A stretch of DNA of 64,000 nucleotides from Owenia fusiformis. Taxonomy: Eukaryota > Annelida > Polychaeta > Sabellida > Oweniidae. Positions 23,736 through 58,945 of the stretch are shown one piece after another; position 1 is the stretch's first letter, and the number at the start of each line of letters is the position of its first letter. The position numbers and the translations under genes were made by a program. Below the pieces are notes generated by a model, which searched no databases, was not told the DNA's origin, and saw only the letters and a program-made list of their open reading frames with translations. The stretch covers positions 31,189,986 through 31,253,985 of the forward strand of contig CAIIXF020000004.1 in NCBI GenBank assembly GCA_903813345.2. Direction: 5' to 3'.

Positions 23736-26700
23736 TCATACAGATGTAGATTTAGGCCCTTGTACGATTGGTCGCGCATATTCCACAAAGTCATCAATCA
23801 GAACAGGCCAGGCCCCTGGAATACAAAAGTCAAACCTCAATTTATTTTTTTATACCGTATTATTATCTCTATTAAACGCACACTCTCTAATAAACGCACA
23901 CCCGACTTTTTGTCCCAGATTAGAAAGTCCTGTCCAGATAATATTGAGATCTGACGAAGCTCTAATAAAAAAAACATTGTGGGCGATAATAGAGTATTTT
24001 CACCGTTCATTAAAATAATGCATCATGATTCACGACGTCACGATTTCCCATCATGCAATGTAAGAAATTTCTTCAGGTGTTCGTGTAAATAACACACTAT
24101 AAGTTATTGAATGATTTGAAGTGCAATACAGGATATATTCTGTTCGAGAAATTTTGTATTGGAACGAGACGAAGTCGAGTGCCAATACAGAATGTCGAGA
24201 CAGAATGTATCCTGTATTGCACTTCAAATCATTCAATAACGTTTTTATCGTGTGATCTTGAGATTGTCCCCTCCGTACCAATATTTTCTGTATTGCGACG
24301 GAGATGATCAACGGGGACAATCTCAGTAGCAATACAGATTGGTACAGCACAAGAACTGACCAATCAGAGGGCTTCATTTTACATATCATACGATAAAATA
24401 GTGTATTTATATACTAAATTTGTCATCTAGGAGCTCACAATTCAAGGTAAAAACATAACATATAGCATATTCTCTCGAATAAACGCACATATCTACTATA
24501 TTTGATCGATTTAAGGTATAGAAGTAAATTTTCACCCATTATCGCCCACCATCATAATTTTTTAGAATTCCCGGGGATTTAGCTGCTTGAAACCTCTCCC
24601 CCACGGGAATTTGCTAAGCACACTGTGCGTTTAATAGAGATAATACGGTATTGGCTCTTGCTGTATCATAAAAAAATTGTTCATACTTTTCCCAGGATTT
24701 GTTTCCTACCTAAAAAGCATTGCTTTAATGTTTTCCGCTTTCCAAAGTTAAAGTGGAAGCAATAAGGAATAAAGTAAAAATACACACATACACACTCTAA
24801 ATTGTATGAAATCAACATTTTTCTCTTAAAAGTTTCACAAAGTTCCATAATCAAGCAATGAGCTTACAGAAAGTCAACAAGTTGCCATTTTCATGATCCA
24901 AATTTTGCTGAGAGTGAAAATTTTTTCGTAAAACCAGGAATGGTGTTCAATTGTCCAAAAATGTGAAAGTTCACTTTTTAAGAGGAGGGGTTTTGAAAAA
25001 AATGAACATTTTCAAATTTTGTCATTTGAGGGTGAGGAAGGTCAAACCAGAACAACAAAATCTCATATTTCCAAAACTGTCAATATTTCGACACCGTCCA
25101 TTACTTATCTTCATTATTTAAGTTTGCAACCATATTTGTTTGTTTGTTTGTTTGTTTGTTTTACTTACCCTCTTCATCATAGTTGCTCATCTCGTCATCA
25201 ATCATGTTGCTAAAGTCTAATAGAAGATTCCACGTATCTTTGGGAATCGATCTTTTATGATGTTCCTGAAACATTAAATTTTTAGTTTATGTTTTGCTTT
25301 ACAAAGTATGCATCAATTGATTACGATTTTCAAATTGTTTATGATTTTCCAATTGTTTATGATTTTCCAATTGATTATGATTTTCCAATTGATTATGATT
25401 TTCCAATTGATTATGATTTTCTGATTATGATTTTAATCTTTGACTTATGGTTTTATGGCAGAAAAGGATTAAATCTTATGCTTATTTTAGGAATTGTGAT
25501 TCATGACATTTAGAAGATATTAACTTACTTCTAAAAATTTACACCAGAGGTCGAGAAACTTAAATTTTCCATTCATGACTATATTCCAGTACGCAATGGC
25601 CATATCTAAATCTGAAAAATACACATTCGTAGGTTTAATATCTTCAATAATATATTTGAAAATAAAGTTCCTGCATAAAACCCCATGGGCAGTTTCAAAG
25701 ATATACTCAGATGATGACTTATGATGATGATGAAATATGTGAAATAGATATACACTGAAACTGAATAAGGACTCAGGGTTCAAGGTTATTGGTATTAGAC
25801 TGGAGTAAAAGGTTAAATAGGTCAACTCAGTTTTAAATAGGTTAGTGATTTGAGGAAATCAATATACAGTTTTGATGCTGACAGATTGATAAGATCTAAA
25901 TCACCCTAAAAGTAGCTGCCATGGCCTTCATGGTAAAGTGAAATGAAATGAATGGCAGGCACTTATGAAAGCATAAAATTCAGCGCAGGGGTTTCATTAG
26001 CAGCAGGCAACAGGCGATTTTCACCGGTTGTTTTCACAAAATTGCCTGTTGTTTTGGGGGACTTTTCAACTTTTCCATGTTGATTTATTTAGCCAGTTGT
26101 GAGAAGTTCCAATGAAACCCCCACAGTGCATGCTTTAATGATCTTGAATAACTCTATTCTCAATAATCTGATTTTCTGAGGTTTGACCAAAGGATTGTGT
26201 AGATGAAGTTCTCTTTTAAAGGACAAACTAGTGGTAATCAATTGCCCAATTTAAAAACTATTTTTTATTGGTAAATCATCTATCATGAAATATTGTAATA
26301 TCTTGTAATGAAATAAATATGTCTTGATAAAAATAAAAAAAAAAAAAAATCATGAAATAGAATTTTGCATTATTCAATCCAGTCATTCAGCCTACTCTAT
26401 ACAGTGGTAACTTACCTAGGCCTTTTTGTCCTTGGTTTTTGGCGTAATTAAACGTAAAATGGTAAAAATCTTTGAATTTATTGGCATCTCTTATTTCTTG
26501 TTCCAAAGTACTGCATTTCCCACGTAATCGCTCCATTGAGTCACACCTGAAGAACAAAAATGGCACAATTGAACAATGTGATGTCACACTGAAACATGAA
26601 AATGTAATCCATAAACAATGTAATGTCACACTGAAAAATAGAGATATCACACTGAAACATGAAAACATCACACTGAAACATGGTAATGTCACACTGAAAC

Positions 26701-29700
26701 ATTGAAATGTCACACTGAAACATGGTATTGTCACCCTTAAACATGGCAATGGCACACTTAAACATGGTGATATCACAATTTTAACAAGGTATTAGTTAAT
26801 ATGGCACTTCGAATGCTCGGTTACATTTGAACATTTTGAGCTTATACTACAAATGGTGGTTTCACATGAAAGGATGGATACGTATATTATAATGGCCTCA
26901 GGATAATTCAAATATCCTGAATCTTTTATAAGATAATCTCTATAAACAGAATAGCAGAACTTGAATAAAAAGATTATGAGAAAACACAATATTTAAACCA
27001 TCAGATGATCCATGGCAACCAATACTGTGCGTCTTCACCTCCCAATTGTGACATCATAAGAACATTCAACTCTGAAAATTCTGTTCTGACAAGGGATTGT
27101 GACATCATAATTACTATGATGTTTGTTAAAACAGAAAACCACGCTGCCATAGCAACACTAGCAACAATGTATCATCACAATACAGACTCAGAAATGGATT
27201 AATATGACACACAATAGACCTGTTGCTATGACAACTGATGGGAAACTTACAGAGTATGGCAGAGGCTCCAGAAGGGGGACAAAATGTCCATGGAGCATTC
27301 CAAGGTCTTGCTGCGCTTGCCGATGCGGCCATGTTGAATTCAAACTATAACCCAATTACAAATGAAGTGGAAAGTGTAACAAAACAAGCAAAAGACAACC
27401 AGCCAAAATCATTGGAGGATATTTGTGGAAGCGCTGTGAAACAAGCTGTGACAATTTTTCGATTCAGTCAAATTTGTCAGTTGCCTCTCCCTGGCAGAGT
27501 TGTGGACAAACTTTCTCAATTATGCTTGGAGAATTTTCGCATCAATCCTGCGGATCTCACGAATAAACATCACAGAGATAAAACATTTCCCGCAATTTGC
27601 CTTTTTGATCTCTCGAGAATTGAGCTGAGACTCATCAATGGGCCGCCTAATCCTGACTGTGTCAGTTTTCTCACCACCTTTGCGTGCAACGGAATAAACT
27701 TCGAAGTTCATAAAGAGGCAAGAAGGTTGGATGATATGATTCATCGTGTGAAAACTCACTTCACCTTTTTCACCGAAGAAGAAATCTGGTTCATTGCATT
27801 GAAATTATCACAGGCTACCAAATCGTGCAACTCGCAGTCAACTATCAAACCAGAATGTGTATTTTCACTGCCTGACAACACTCTCTTTCTACGATTCCCT
27901 TCTGAACCAGATCAAGATACAGAAATAATGTCAGGAGTTGCATTTTACGAAGCCCCGGAGGTTTTAATGCAGCAGCCGCAAACGGAACAATCCAGAATGT
28001 GGTCAATCGGGTGCATCCTTTATGAAATTGCAGCTCTTGAGCCTGCTTATTATGATCGTGAGAAAACCGGAAATGCGATGGCCCCTATGATGGAAATCAC
28101 ACAGGGAACCCTCCCTCCTGAGCTGGAAAGATATTCCGATGACCTGAAAAACCTGATCAAGCAATGTTTGATCGTAAACCCTGAGACGCGACCAACATTG
28201 GATCATACAATTCAATTCTCAAAAGATAAACTGAAGGCCATTGAAATGAAAAGCCAATAAAGAAACTGTTTCAATTTTAGTATCTTAGTTTTTAAACTAC
28301 AATTTCAAATGCTTTCCATATTTGGAACATTTCTAGTCATTTGTGATGCCTTCATATACATTTTAGTGTCAACATTTTTAAATTTTACAAAGTAAATTGA
28401 TATGACTAATTATTTAAATGTATTTTTAATATTTAAAAGGTATTTGTGTCTCATCAATTTTCATTGTACAATTTATTACTTAATTTAATAAACAACATTT
28501 GTTTTAAAACATATTTTGGTTGGATAGCTCAGGGGTGAGAAATCAGACACTGTTGCTTTCTCAGAATGAGATAATGAAATATAAAATTCAATTTGAAGAA
28601 AAAATCAAACAGCGAGCATACATTTGCACACTAAAAGTTATGCTTTGGTAATTAAATGCAATAAAATTTCATAAATTAGTATTCAATGCTGCAGACAAAA
28701 CCCATTTGCCATTGGTCTCTCACTGACCCTATATCATGACTTATTTACCCTAAATTGTAAATCAACCTAAATCATGACTTATTTACCCTGAATTGTAACT
28801 CAACTTAAATCATGACTTATTTACCCTGAATTGTAACTCAACCTAAATCATGACTTATTTACCCTAAATTATCACTCACCCCAAGTCTACCATTCCATTG
28901 AGGAATTCATCTTTTGTGAATTCGCACTGAGTCGCTGCCTTAAACTTCCATGCGATGATGAGCACAACACGACTCTCTGGGTTCAGATGGAGATCCTCCA
29001 GAAACTTCATTATACCTTCCGCTGTTATTTTATCTTCATGGGGATCTAGAAACAGTCAATTATAGTCATTATTTACCTACTTTATTTTATTTCTGTGGAG
29101 GGCTTAGACATACAAACAGTCAATCACTAGTTTCTGGAAATTTCTGTGTTGCATGTATATGTGTAAAAACTTATTGACAAAATATTAGGACGATTGGATG
29201 GTACATCATTTTTTCTGCAGATATTGTGGTGTTTGTTACTCTTAGTACATCTTAAATGCAAGCATATCGCCCGCCTTAATGCGTGATGTCATCAAGATTA
29301 GTTGTCAAAGTACCAGGATGTAGAAGCCATGAGGTTTTATTTTTTATACAGCAATAAAGTCTTATAATATAGAAACTAACGTATTCCAATGTGATGTAGA
29401 CAACACCACATACATGTACATTTCTTTTTAGTCACAGTTGTCTGCATCTGTACATGCAGAGAAGTACTGGCTATAAATCAAAACATCGCAGTGATTCATT
29501 CAGGTCGATGTTTACATCCTGTGATGCGAATCAAAGTGCACTGAAAGACAACTCACCTTTGTACTTCAAATATAACTGTTCTAGTCGTTTACGATCTAAG
29601 GTGGCTTTTGGTTCTTTGTTAAATCTATCAGGATTCTGATAATAATTGTCCACTGATAGTTCCAATTTCCAGTCACACTGACTCAAACAGTTGATTGCAG

Positions 29701-29871
29701 TTTTTTCACCAGTTTGTGTGAACGCAATAAACTGACGTACTTTGTCTCTTTGTGAAGATTTTAGCCGATGCTAGAAAATAAGGATACATAGATAAATTTA
29801 AGACAGTGTTTCAGATTACTTGGATATCGATTTACAAGAGAAAATTAGATAGAAAGTGAAATATTTACCAT
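23736..29871 (-). CDS. DCUN1D1: DCN1-like protein (cullin neddylation E3 co-factor), 7 exons
   Basis: Minus-strand exons: 29869-29871 (candidate ATG-only first exon), 29557-29770, 28880-29045, 26416-26546, 25529-25611, 25169-25265, 23736-23815 (TGA at 23736-23738). Phases join to give about 257 residues, against 259 in human DCUN1D1. The family binds NEDD8-charged UBC12 and cullin-RBX1 and promotes cullin neddylation. Visible: N-terminal UBA-like part ([19 protein letters not shown]), then the PONY/DCN1 domain ([90 protein letters not shown]). It lacks long extensions, which points to the DCUN1D1/2 subtype rather than DCUN1D3, 4 or 5; the exact paralog is not settled. The first exon is inferred: in the family exon 1 can supply little more than Met, and ATG|GTAAAT at 29871-29866 fits, but it is unproven. 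The third intron contains the opposite-strand pseudokinase ORF. Confidence 0.94.
23855..24648. mobile_element. MITE-like element, TA target site, carrying a nested palindrome
   Basis: CCGTATTATTATCTCTATTA (left) and TAATAGAGATAATACGG (right) are inverted termini continuing into AACGCACAC and GTGTGCGTT-like sequence, flanked by TA. It sits in the last DCUN1D intron, 39 bp from the exon. An unrelated palindromic insertion occupies about 24086-24409. Confidence 0.75.
24086..24409. mobile_element. Nested palindromic element
   Basis: Two internal inverted repeats: 'gttattgaatgatttgaagt' at ~24102 against 'acttcaaatcattcaataac' at ~24221, and 'gagattgtcccctccg' near 24261 against 'ggggacaatctc' at ~24314. 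The outer ends resemble each other (taaataacacactat and atagtgtattta). Boundaries approximate. Contains CCAATCAG near 24359. Confidence 0.55.
25310..25435. repeat. ~18-bp minisatellite (GATTATGATTTTCCAATT)
   Basis: About seven copies next to DCUN1D exon 25169-25265, on its intron side. The open frame through it ([12 protein letters not shown]) is a repeat artefact. Confidence 0.85.
26565..26780. repeat. Array of decoy acceptor plus exon start (DCUN1D, minus strand)
   Basis: About ten copies of a ~20-bp unit. Read on the minus strand it is 'catgTTTCAG|TGTGACAT'. The true DCUN1D acceptor is 'TTCTTCAG|GTGTGACTC' at 26546. Each copy therefore carries an AG acceptor and about seven exon-like bases, directly upstream of the real one. 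Confidence 0.8.
27238..28260 (+). CDS. Intronless 340-residue pseudokinase-like protein
   Basis: An intact ORF inside DCUN1D intron 3, on the opposite strand. The C-terminal half looks like a protein-kinase C-lobe. 'YEAPEVL' (237-243) corresponds to the APE motif. '[13 protein letters not shown]' (255-267) corresponds to subdomain IX, but Arg253 sits where the DxWS Asp is expected. 'NPETRPT' (314-320) corresponds to subdomain XI. 'STIKPECVF' (201-209) sits where HRDxKPxNVF belongs, so the catalytic Asp and Asn are missing, and no DFG is seen ('LFLRFPSEP'). The flavour is nearest NEK kinases, by eye. Residues 1-120 are unrecognised. A later start, Met7 (27256), follows an AG of acceptor type (CTTACAG), so the 5' end may be spliced. 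AATAAA lies 227 nt after the stop. Likely a retrogene or intronless gene; if expressed, a scaffold or regulator rather than an enzyme. Confidence 0.6.
   Translation: MGNLQSMAEAPEGGQNVHGAFQGLAALADAAMLNSNYNPITNEVESVTKQAKDNQPKSLEDICGSAVKQAVTIFRFSQICQLPLPGRVVDKLSQLCLENFRINPADLTNKHHRDKTFPAICLFDLSRIELRLINGPPNPDCVSFLTTFACNGINFEVHKEARRLDDMIHRVKTHFTFFTEEEIWFIALKLSQATKSCNSQSTIKPECVFSLPDNTLFLRFPSEPDQDTEIMSGVAFYEAPEVLMQQPQTEQSRMWSIGCILYEIAALEPAYYDREKTGNAMAPMMEITQGTLPPELERYSDDLKNLIKQCLIVNPETRPTLDHTIQFSKDKLKAIEMKSQ
28487..28492 (+). terminator. Candidate polyadenylation signal of the intronless ORF
   Basis: AATAAA 227 bp after the stop codon at 28260. The ORF may thus have its own transcript end inside the DCUN1D intron. 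Not proven, since AT-rich sequence gives AATAAA by chance. Confidence 0.35.
28725..28880. repeat. ~38-bp array including a decayed donor (DCUN1D)
   Basis: Four copies of 'aatcatgacttatttaccct' plus 'gaattgtaactcaacct'. The unit next to the exon reads, on the minus strand, TTGGG|GTGAGTGATAATTT; the others read AGG-TTGAGTTACAATTC. The donor was duplicated with its intron flank and lost its first G in the copies. Confidence 0.75.
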
Positions 29872-30025
29872 TTTTACTTTTTATCCCAATCGGGTCATTT
29901 GGAGCTATCTTCAGTTTCGTATTTTTTCTCAGCGTAAAACACGACGCGAATTTAAATTTTGTATTTCTATTTTCTACCAGTGGGGCCGGCCACACTGTCA
30001 CAGTTTCAAGTGATTGTGAGAATCA

Positions 30026-30190
30026 CAGGAAGTTGTATCAAGTCCTCTTTGGTCATATGATATTGGCATCCTCGAGTCACCCTCAGTATAAGCTACACTC
30101 GAGGATAAAGCGTATACTGAACTGAGGGCGACTGAGCACGCCAACAGAACCCCATATGGGACTAAAAATGACTTGATACAACTTCTGTGA
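30026..30190. repeat. Foldback/hairpin element (~165 bp)
   Basis: 'CACAGGAAGTTGTATCAAGT' at 30026 and 'ACTTGATACAACTTCTGTG' at the right end are inverted. A second inner stem pairs 'gagtcaccctcagtata' with 'tatactgaactgagggcgac'. It lies upstream of DCUN1D. Confidence 0.65.
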
Positions 30191-30303
30191 GGAAAATAAA
30201 CCGGGGGAACAATGAAGCTAAATCTAAAGAAAGTGAACCCAATAAAACATCATACCAAATCAACCATATACCAAGAACTATGCTAGCGGTAATGGGCATG
30301 TTA

Positions 30304-30852
30304 CATGGCGTAGAATAATGGAAAAAACGTCACAACGCATGCGCGTAAATCGACATTTCATGGTCCAAAGATTTCAATGGAGAGCAGTCCTCATCAAAAT
30401 TTAAAATCTTAATAACTTTTTAGCAAATCATTTATTTTCTTAGGATTCAATGGATCCTTGTTACACCCAACGAAGAGTTCGTTTTGATATATCAATCAGG
30501 AAAATCCATCCATAGATCTTTCGGCCTTTTAATGATTTATTTTTCGGGATATTTTGCTAAAATCCCCCATTGGCTGCCATTATAAACTTTGAAAAAACTC
30601 AAATCCTCGTCATTTCATAGCATTCGTTAAGTGATCTAAACAACTCCAATCGCTTAGGATTCAACGGATTCTAAGAGATCAAAGCTTATACAATATGTTG
30701 ACAACCCCCGTTTCAATATCTGCCGCATAATCTTTCGGCCTTTTAGGTTATAAATTTGTCAATATTTTGATTTTCGAACATTAATGACGTACTTGGATCC
30801 GAGATTCATTGTCCCGGGATTCATGACGCTATTTCCAATATTCTACGCCATG
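30304..30852. mobile_element. Terminal-inverted-repeat element with internal duplication
   Basis: CATGGCGTAGAATAATGGAA (left) and TTCCAATATTCTACGCCATG (right) are inverted. Inside, two ~190-bp direct copies share 'cttaggattcaa(t/c)ggatt' and 'atctttcggccttttaa'. No ORF. The target-site duplication is unclear. Confidence 0.65.
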
Positions 30853-31083
30853 GTCCATGGACTTCAAATAGAAGTCCATGGTTAGTCATAGGTAATGCTA
30901 AGTAACGCGTTGACATCTCTTAAAATTACCATTGTGATAATCTATTTAACACAAACGATAAGTATCAAGTGTATAAAGGCAGCATTATAGTGTCAATGGT
31001 TTCAGACACAGACACCTTAAGGAAGAAGAAGTAGAAGTTGACATGATGTACGTGGTTATTCGCAAGTAGAAAATCTTAGTCGG

Positions 31084-32098
31084 TGATTGTCAATTACTAG
31101 ATGACATACAAGTAAGTAAGTCACAAGTGACGTGGCCATTTAGGTAAAGAAAACAAAAAGAAGCGATAGAAAACTCACAATCTGTAACCATGAAACAGGT
31201 CACGTCATCCGAATACAATGGTTAAATTAATTTAATAAAAGTGTGTCAATGAGGGTGTACATAGCAGAACATCGAAATTAACGTTTGGCTAGAAGTGTCT
31301 TGGAAATAACTTTTGAATGAATTGTAATGTTATGAGAAAACAATAGCGATTGTCAATTATTAGATGACATACAAGTAAGTCACAAATACGTGACCATTTA
31401 GGTAAAGAAAACAAAAAGTAGCCATAGAAAACTATAATTAAAAAGCTCAATCTGTTACCATGAAACGGGTCACGTCATCCGAATACAATGGTTAAATTAA
31501 AGGCCCACTATACTTAATTTAAAAGAAAAAAATCACTGAAACATGTTTCTCACACACTCACTCAAATATGACTCAAAGTTTGATTTGCTTTAATATTGAA
31601 CCAAAAAAATTGAAAAAATAACTCACATAGAAAAAAGTTCAGAGACCATTAGACATGCATGCACATGTTAAACAAAGTGCATGTTTTAAATTACCGTTGA
31701 CTTAAAAGATGGCGACACAAAAATGAATGTATCATGTAATACAAACAACTTTGCCATCTTTCAATAACATTGATACAAACTTGATTAATAAAGCTTGACT
31801 GATAGAAAATATTTTTTGATAATTTATTGTAAGCTTTGATGTGGTCCGTATGAGCTGTTGTTGGTGTCAAATGAAAGATAAGGTTCTTATCAACACAATG
31901 GGTATACTATGAAATTCAAATGTTAGTCTTTATTTTGCCCAAAAACATTGAAAATATGCAAAGTGGGCCTTTAAATTATGGGGTGTCTACTAGAAGTGTG
32001 TCAGTGAGAGTGTACATAGCAGAAAATCGAAATTAACGTTTGGCTAGAAGTGTCTTGGAAATAAACTTTGAATAAATTGTAATATTATATTATGAGTA
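31084..32098. repeat. Tandem duplication, second copy interrupted by an element
   Basis: The block starting 'gattgtcaattactagatga' (31084) recurs at 31346. The trailing part 'gaaattaacgtttggctaga' (~31273) recurs near 32030. The second copy is split by the TTAA-flanked element at 31501-31970. It lies between the divergent DCUN1D and MCM7 genes. Confidence 0.8.
31501..31970. mobile_element. Non-autonomous element, TTAA target site (piggyBac-like)
   Basis: The ends AGGCCCACT and AGTGGGCCT are inverted and flanked on both sides by TTAA (31497-31500 and 31971-31974). TTAA duplication is characteristic of piggyBac-type integration. At 470 bp with no transposase it is a MITE. The undisturbed sister copy of the duplicated host block (~31240) shows the pre-insertion sequence. 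Confidence 0.75.
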
Positions 32099-32712
32099 TG
32101 CCCACCTGGGAGAACCAAATTATAGAAAACTACGAAGTAGGGAATATACAAATAAAGGATGGGATTGTAGGCCCATAGCCAGAATTTGCCAAGGTGTTTT
32201 TTTAAACTCCGAGGGGTTCACTTTTGACAACCTTGGCCCAAAAATTGCCAAAATTACTTAAAAGTGCTGAGAATCTCATGGAAGTTGTTACTGTAGTTCC
32301 CCCTAATGCACAGAAGTATGTTTTAACCCCGGGGTTTTAACTGTGGCATAAAAAGTCTCCAGGATATACATTCACCAAAACCAACAACATTTTTTCACTA
32401 GTGTATATATTAAGTTTATCAAAATGCTTTCTATTATTAGCCCTATTCATTATGACTGATTAAGCTTACTGATCTCAGTTCGTCCGTTTACACTTTCAAT
32501 CCGCCAAGTACTTTCCTAATATTTTATATTCGCGTCGTGTAAATTGAAAGGGGTCAAAGGGTACTGTTGCGAAGTAATTAGACCTTTTAAAATAGTGAAA
32601 TCATTCTAGATTTTTCAATACACTTGTAGAACATGCAATATATGTCTGACGTGTCCCATCAATAGCATCTTTCCACTTTTCAGATGCGAAAATAGAGATG
32701 TTTTTATTTAAA

Positions 32713-32737
32713 GGTCACGTGACTATTATTTCGCGCC
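32713..32737 (+). promoter_or_regulatory. E-box and E2F site in the MCM7 promoter
   Basis: GTCACGTGAC (32714-32723) is a perfect palindromic CACGTG E-box. TTTCGCGCC (32729-32737) matches the E2F consensus TTTSSCGC. They lie ~90-110 bp upstream of the MCM7 ATG. MCM genes are classic E2F targets and vertebrate MCM7 is also MYC/MYCN-responsive, so the pair fits S-phase expression. Binding is inferred, not shown. Confidence 0.65.
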
Positions 32738-32822
32738 AGTTTAGAAATTCATTGTTTGTCGAGGGTTAAAAAACGAGAAGTTTAGTCGTGAATTATACCC
32801 TTAAAGCACATTCCATTTCAGG

Positions 32823-56707
<23,885 letters not shown>

Positions 56708-57154
56708 AGGAGATGGGGGAGAATTCAGGGGTCTCCCCAAGATAAGACCATGTGGGTGCTCTACCCTTTTCAAAATGTGAAAATGACATCACTCTGAGAT
56801 CAGTCGTCACTGAGACATTTTGGGTAAAATTGGAAATAAGCACCCAATGAGAAAATGCCTGGGGAGATCTCTGGGAGGGGATGGCGGGTGAGAATTAAAT
56901 GACCTTGGAATGAGTGAGACTATTATAAGATGAGAATTGGAATGAGTGGAGTGGACTTAGATGATATTTTTGTACAAAATCATGTAGAAAAAAGAATTTG
57001 TAAAAATAATCTTTGAACTGTTGACGCATCGCCTAGTGGCTATAGTGTTCTGAGAATAGCAATGGCTACCATAGCAATGTACCTTAAAACCTGTCGGATA
57101 AAACACCCAGAATTGATTGAACATGTAATAGAAATCAGAAATCAAACGAACTTA
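56708..57154 (+). other. MCM7 3' flank
   Basis: No AATAAA close to the stop; AATAAA hexamers appear near 57265 (inside a MITE) and 58073. Nothing else recognised. Confidence 0.35.
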
Positions 57155-57524
57155 CCGGATTTTCTCGCATATACGCCCCACTAAAAGGCCCATGGGCCAA
57201 AAATAGAATGTAATACGCTTATACGCCCATGGGCCTATAAAAATGAATATTTATTGATTTTTTCAATAAATTCAAGAGTATTTTGTCACTGGCAGATCGT
57301 TCTGTCGTTACTTTGTTTCAACATTAAGTTCAACGCTGTGCCGTAAGTGGCAGTTGTTGATCGTTCTGTTGTTACTTTGTTTTTCTCACCTTTACGCCCA
57401 CTGGGCCAAAAATCGAAAGTAGTACACTTATATGCCCATGGGCAAAAAATAAGAGGTAAAATAACAGATGAAATTACCCCTTCTTTCAGTTTTACGCCCA
57501 GGGCTTATATGTTAGAAAATCTGG
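57155..57524. mobile_element. 370-bp MITE, TA target site
   Basis: CCGGATTTTCTCGCATATAC (left) and 'AGAAAATCTGG' (right) are inverted and flanked by TA. The interior holds two inverted 'tacgcccatgggc' blocks and a duplicated 'gttgatcgttctgt' segment. Same broad family as 16727-17083. Confidence 0.75.
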
Positions 57525-58265
57525 TACACATTGAAAAATCTTCTCCATGAAGAACACCGATATACTCCAAAAATAACAATTTTGGCCAATACTGAAGGTA
57601 TTCTATGTGCACAGGTTTTACTGTACTTTTTAGAGCGTATTTTGTGTATATAAATTGTATATATCTTCTCAAACTAAGGCCAAGATATAAAAAATCATGT
57701 CACCATTAGGAGGTGAGAGTGTTGCTAGTTAAACTCTATCATGTCACCATTAAGAGGTCAAAAAGTCGAAAATTGGAATGGAATCATGGGAAGCGTCCAT
57801 TTTACATGAAGTGAATTCCTGAAAACTTTTAAGGTCATGGCCCCTTAAAGCTCTTGTGTACTAAACTATATGTGGGTTTTAAGAGTGATCTGTACATAGC
57901 AACATTTGAAAAAATGTCTGGTATTATTCACCATGTTTACTTTCACTCTACTATACCTAACCCCTAGAAATGCATGAGATACTCTACTCTGTCTAATTGT
58001 ATTGTTTAGTATATTTTTGAAAGTACCTTATTAACATCTAACAGTCATCTGATAAACCATAAGGAACAGACAAATAAAAACAAATAACATAATCATTATG
58101 AATAAGCCAAATGGGTTGCTCAAGAACACCAAATGCAAGGTATAGTAGAGTGACTTTGCCAAATATTCATTTGTAATTTGGAACTGAATCGTTTCATTCA
58201 TAGGTTATAAATGGAACTCTGCTGATTTAAAGATATCTATTTCAAAGGACATAAGAGATATATTT

Positions 58266-58945
58266 TGTGTCAAATGTACATAACACATTAGAAATACATT
58301 TTGTGTTCAAAATGTACAAAACACATTACAGTACATTTTGGGTATTCAGTTACATTAAGAGATACATTTTGTGTTCACAATGTACAAAGCACATAAGAGA
58401 TACATTTTGTGTTCACAATGTACAAAGCACAGAAGAGATACATTTTGTGTTCAAATGTACAAAGCACATAAGAGATACATTTTGTGTTCAAAATGTACAA
58501 AACACATTACAGTACATTTTGTGTATTCAGTTACATTAAGAGATACATTTTGTGTTCACAATGTACAAAGCACATAAGAGATACATTTTGTGTTCACAAT
58601 GTACAAAGCACAGAAGAGATACATTTTGTGTTCAAATGTACAAAGCACATAAGAGATACATTTTGTGTTCAAATGTACAAAACACAGAAGGGATACATTT
58701 TGTGTTCACAATGTACAAAAACAGAAGGGATACATTTTGTATTCACAATGTACAAAACACAGAAGAGATACATTTTGTGTTCAATGTACAAGAGATACAT
58801 TTTGTGTTCACAATGTACAAAACACAGAAGAGATACATTCTGTGTTCAATGTACAAAGCACATTCAAGAGATACATTTTGTGTTCACAATGTACAAAACA
58901 CAAAAGAGATACATTTTGTGTTCACAATGTACAACAAGCAGGGTT
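58266..58945. repeat. ~37-bp minisatellite (AGAGATACATTTTGTGTTCA)
   Basis: About 18 copies of 'agagatacattttgtgttca' plus 'caatgtacaaagcac'. A longer block (~58290-58450) recurs at ~58470-58640. Overlapping open frames of up to 161 codons here are artefacts. Confidence 0.92.

Noticed and set aside
24051-24389. 112-codon minus-strand ORF
   Set aside because: It lies wholly inside the nested palindromic element and has no family resemblance.
27571-27582. 'HRD' in the pseudokinase ORF (residues 112-114) as a catalytic loop
   Set aside because: It lies ~90 residues before the KPECVF segment that occupies the real catalytic-loop position, so it is a chance match.
29816-30125. 61- and 89-codon ORFs upstream of DCUN1D
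   Set aside because: No homology, and they overlap a hairpin element. Only the ATG|GTAAAT at 29871 is kept, as a tentative first exon.
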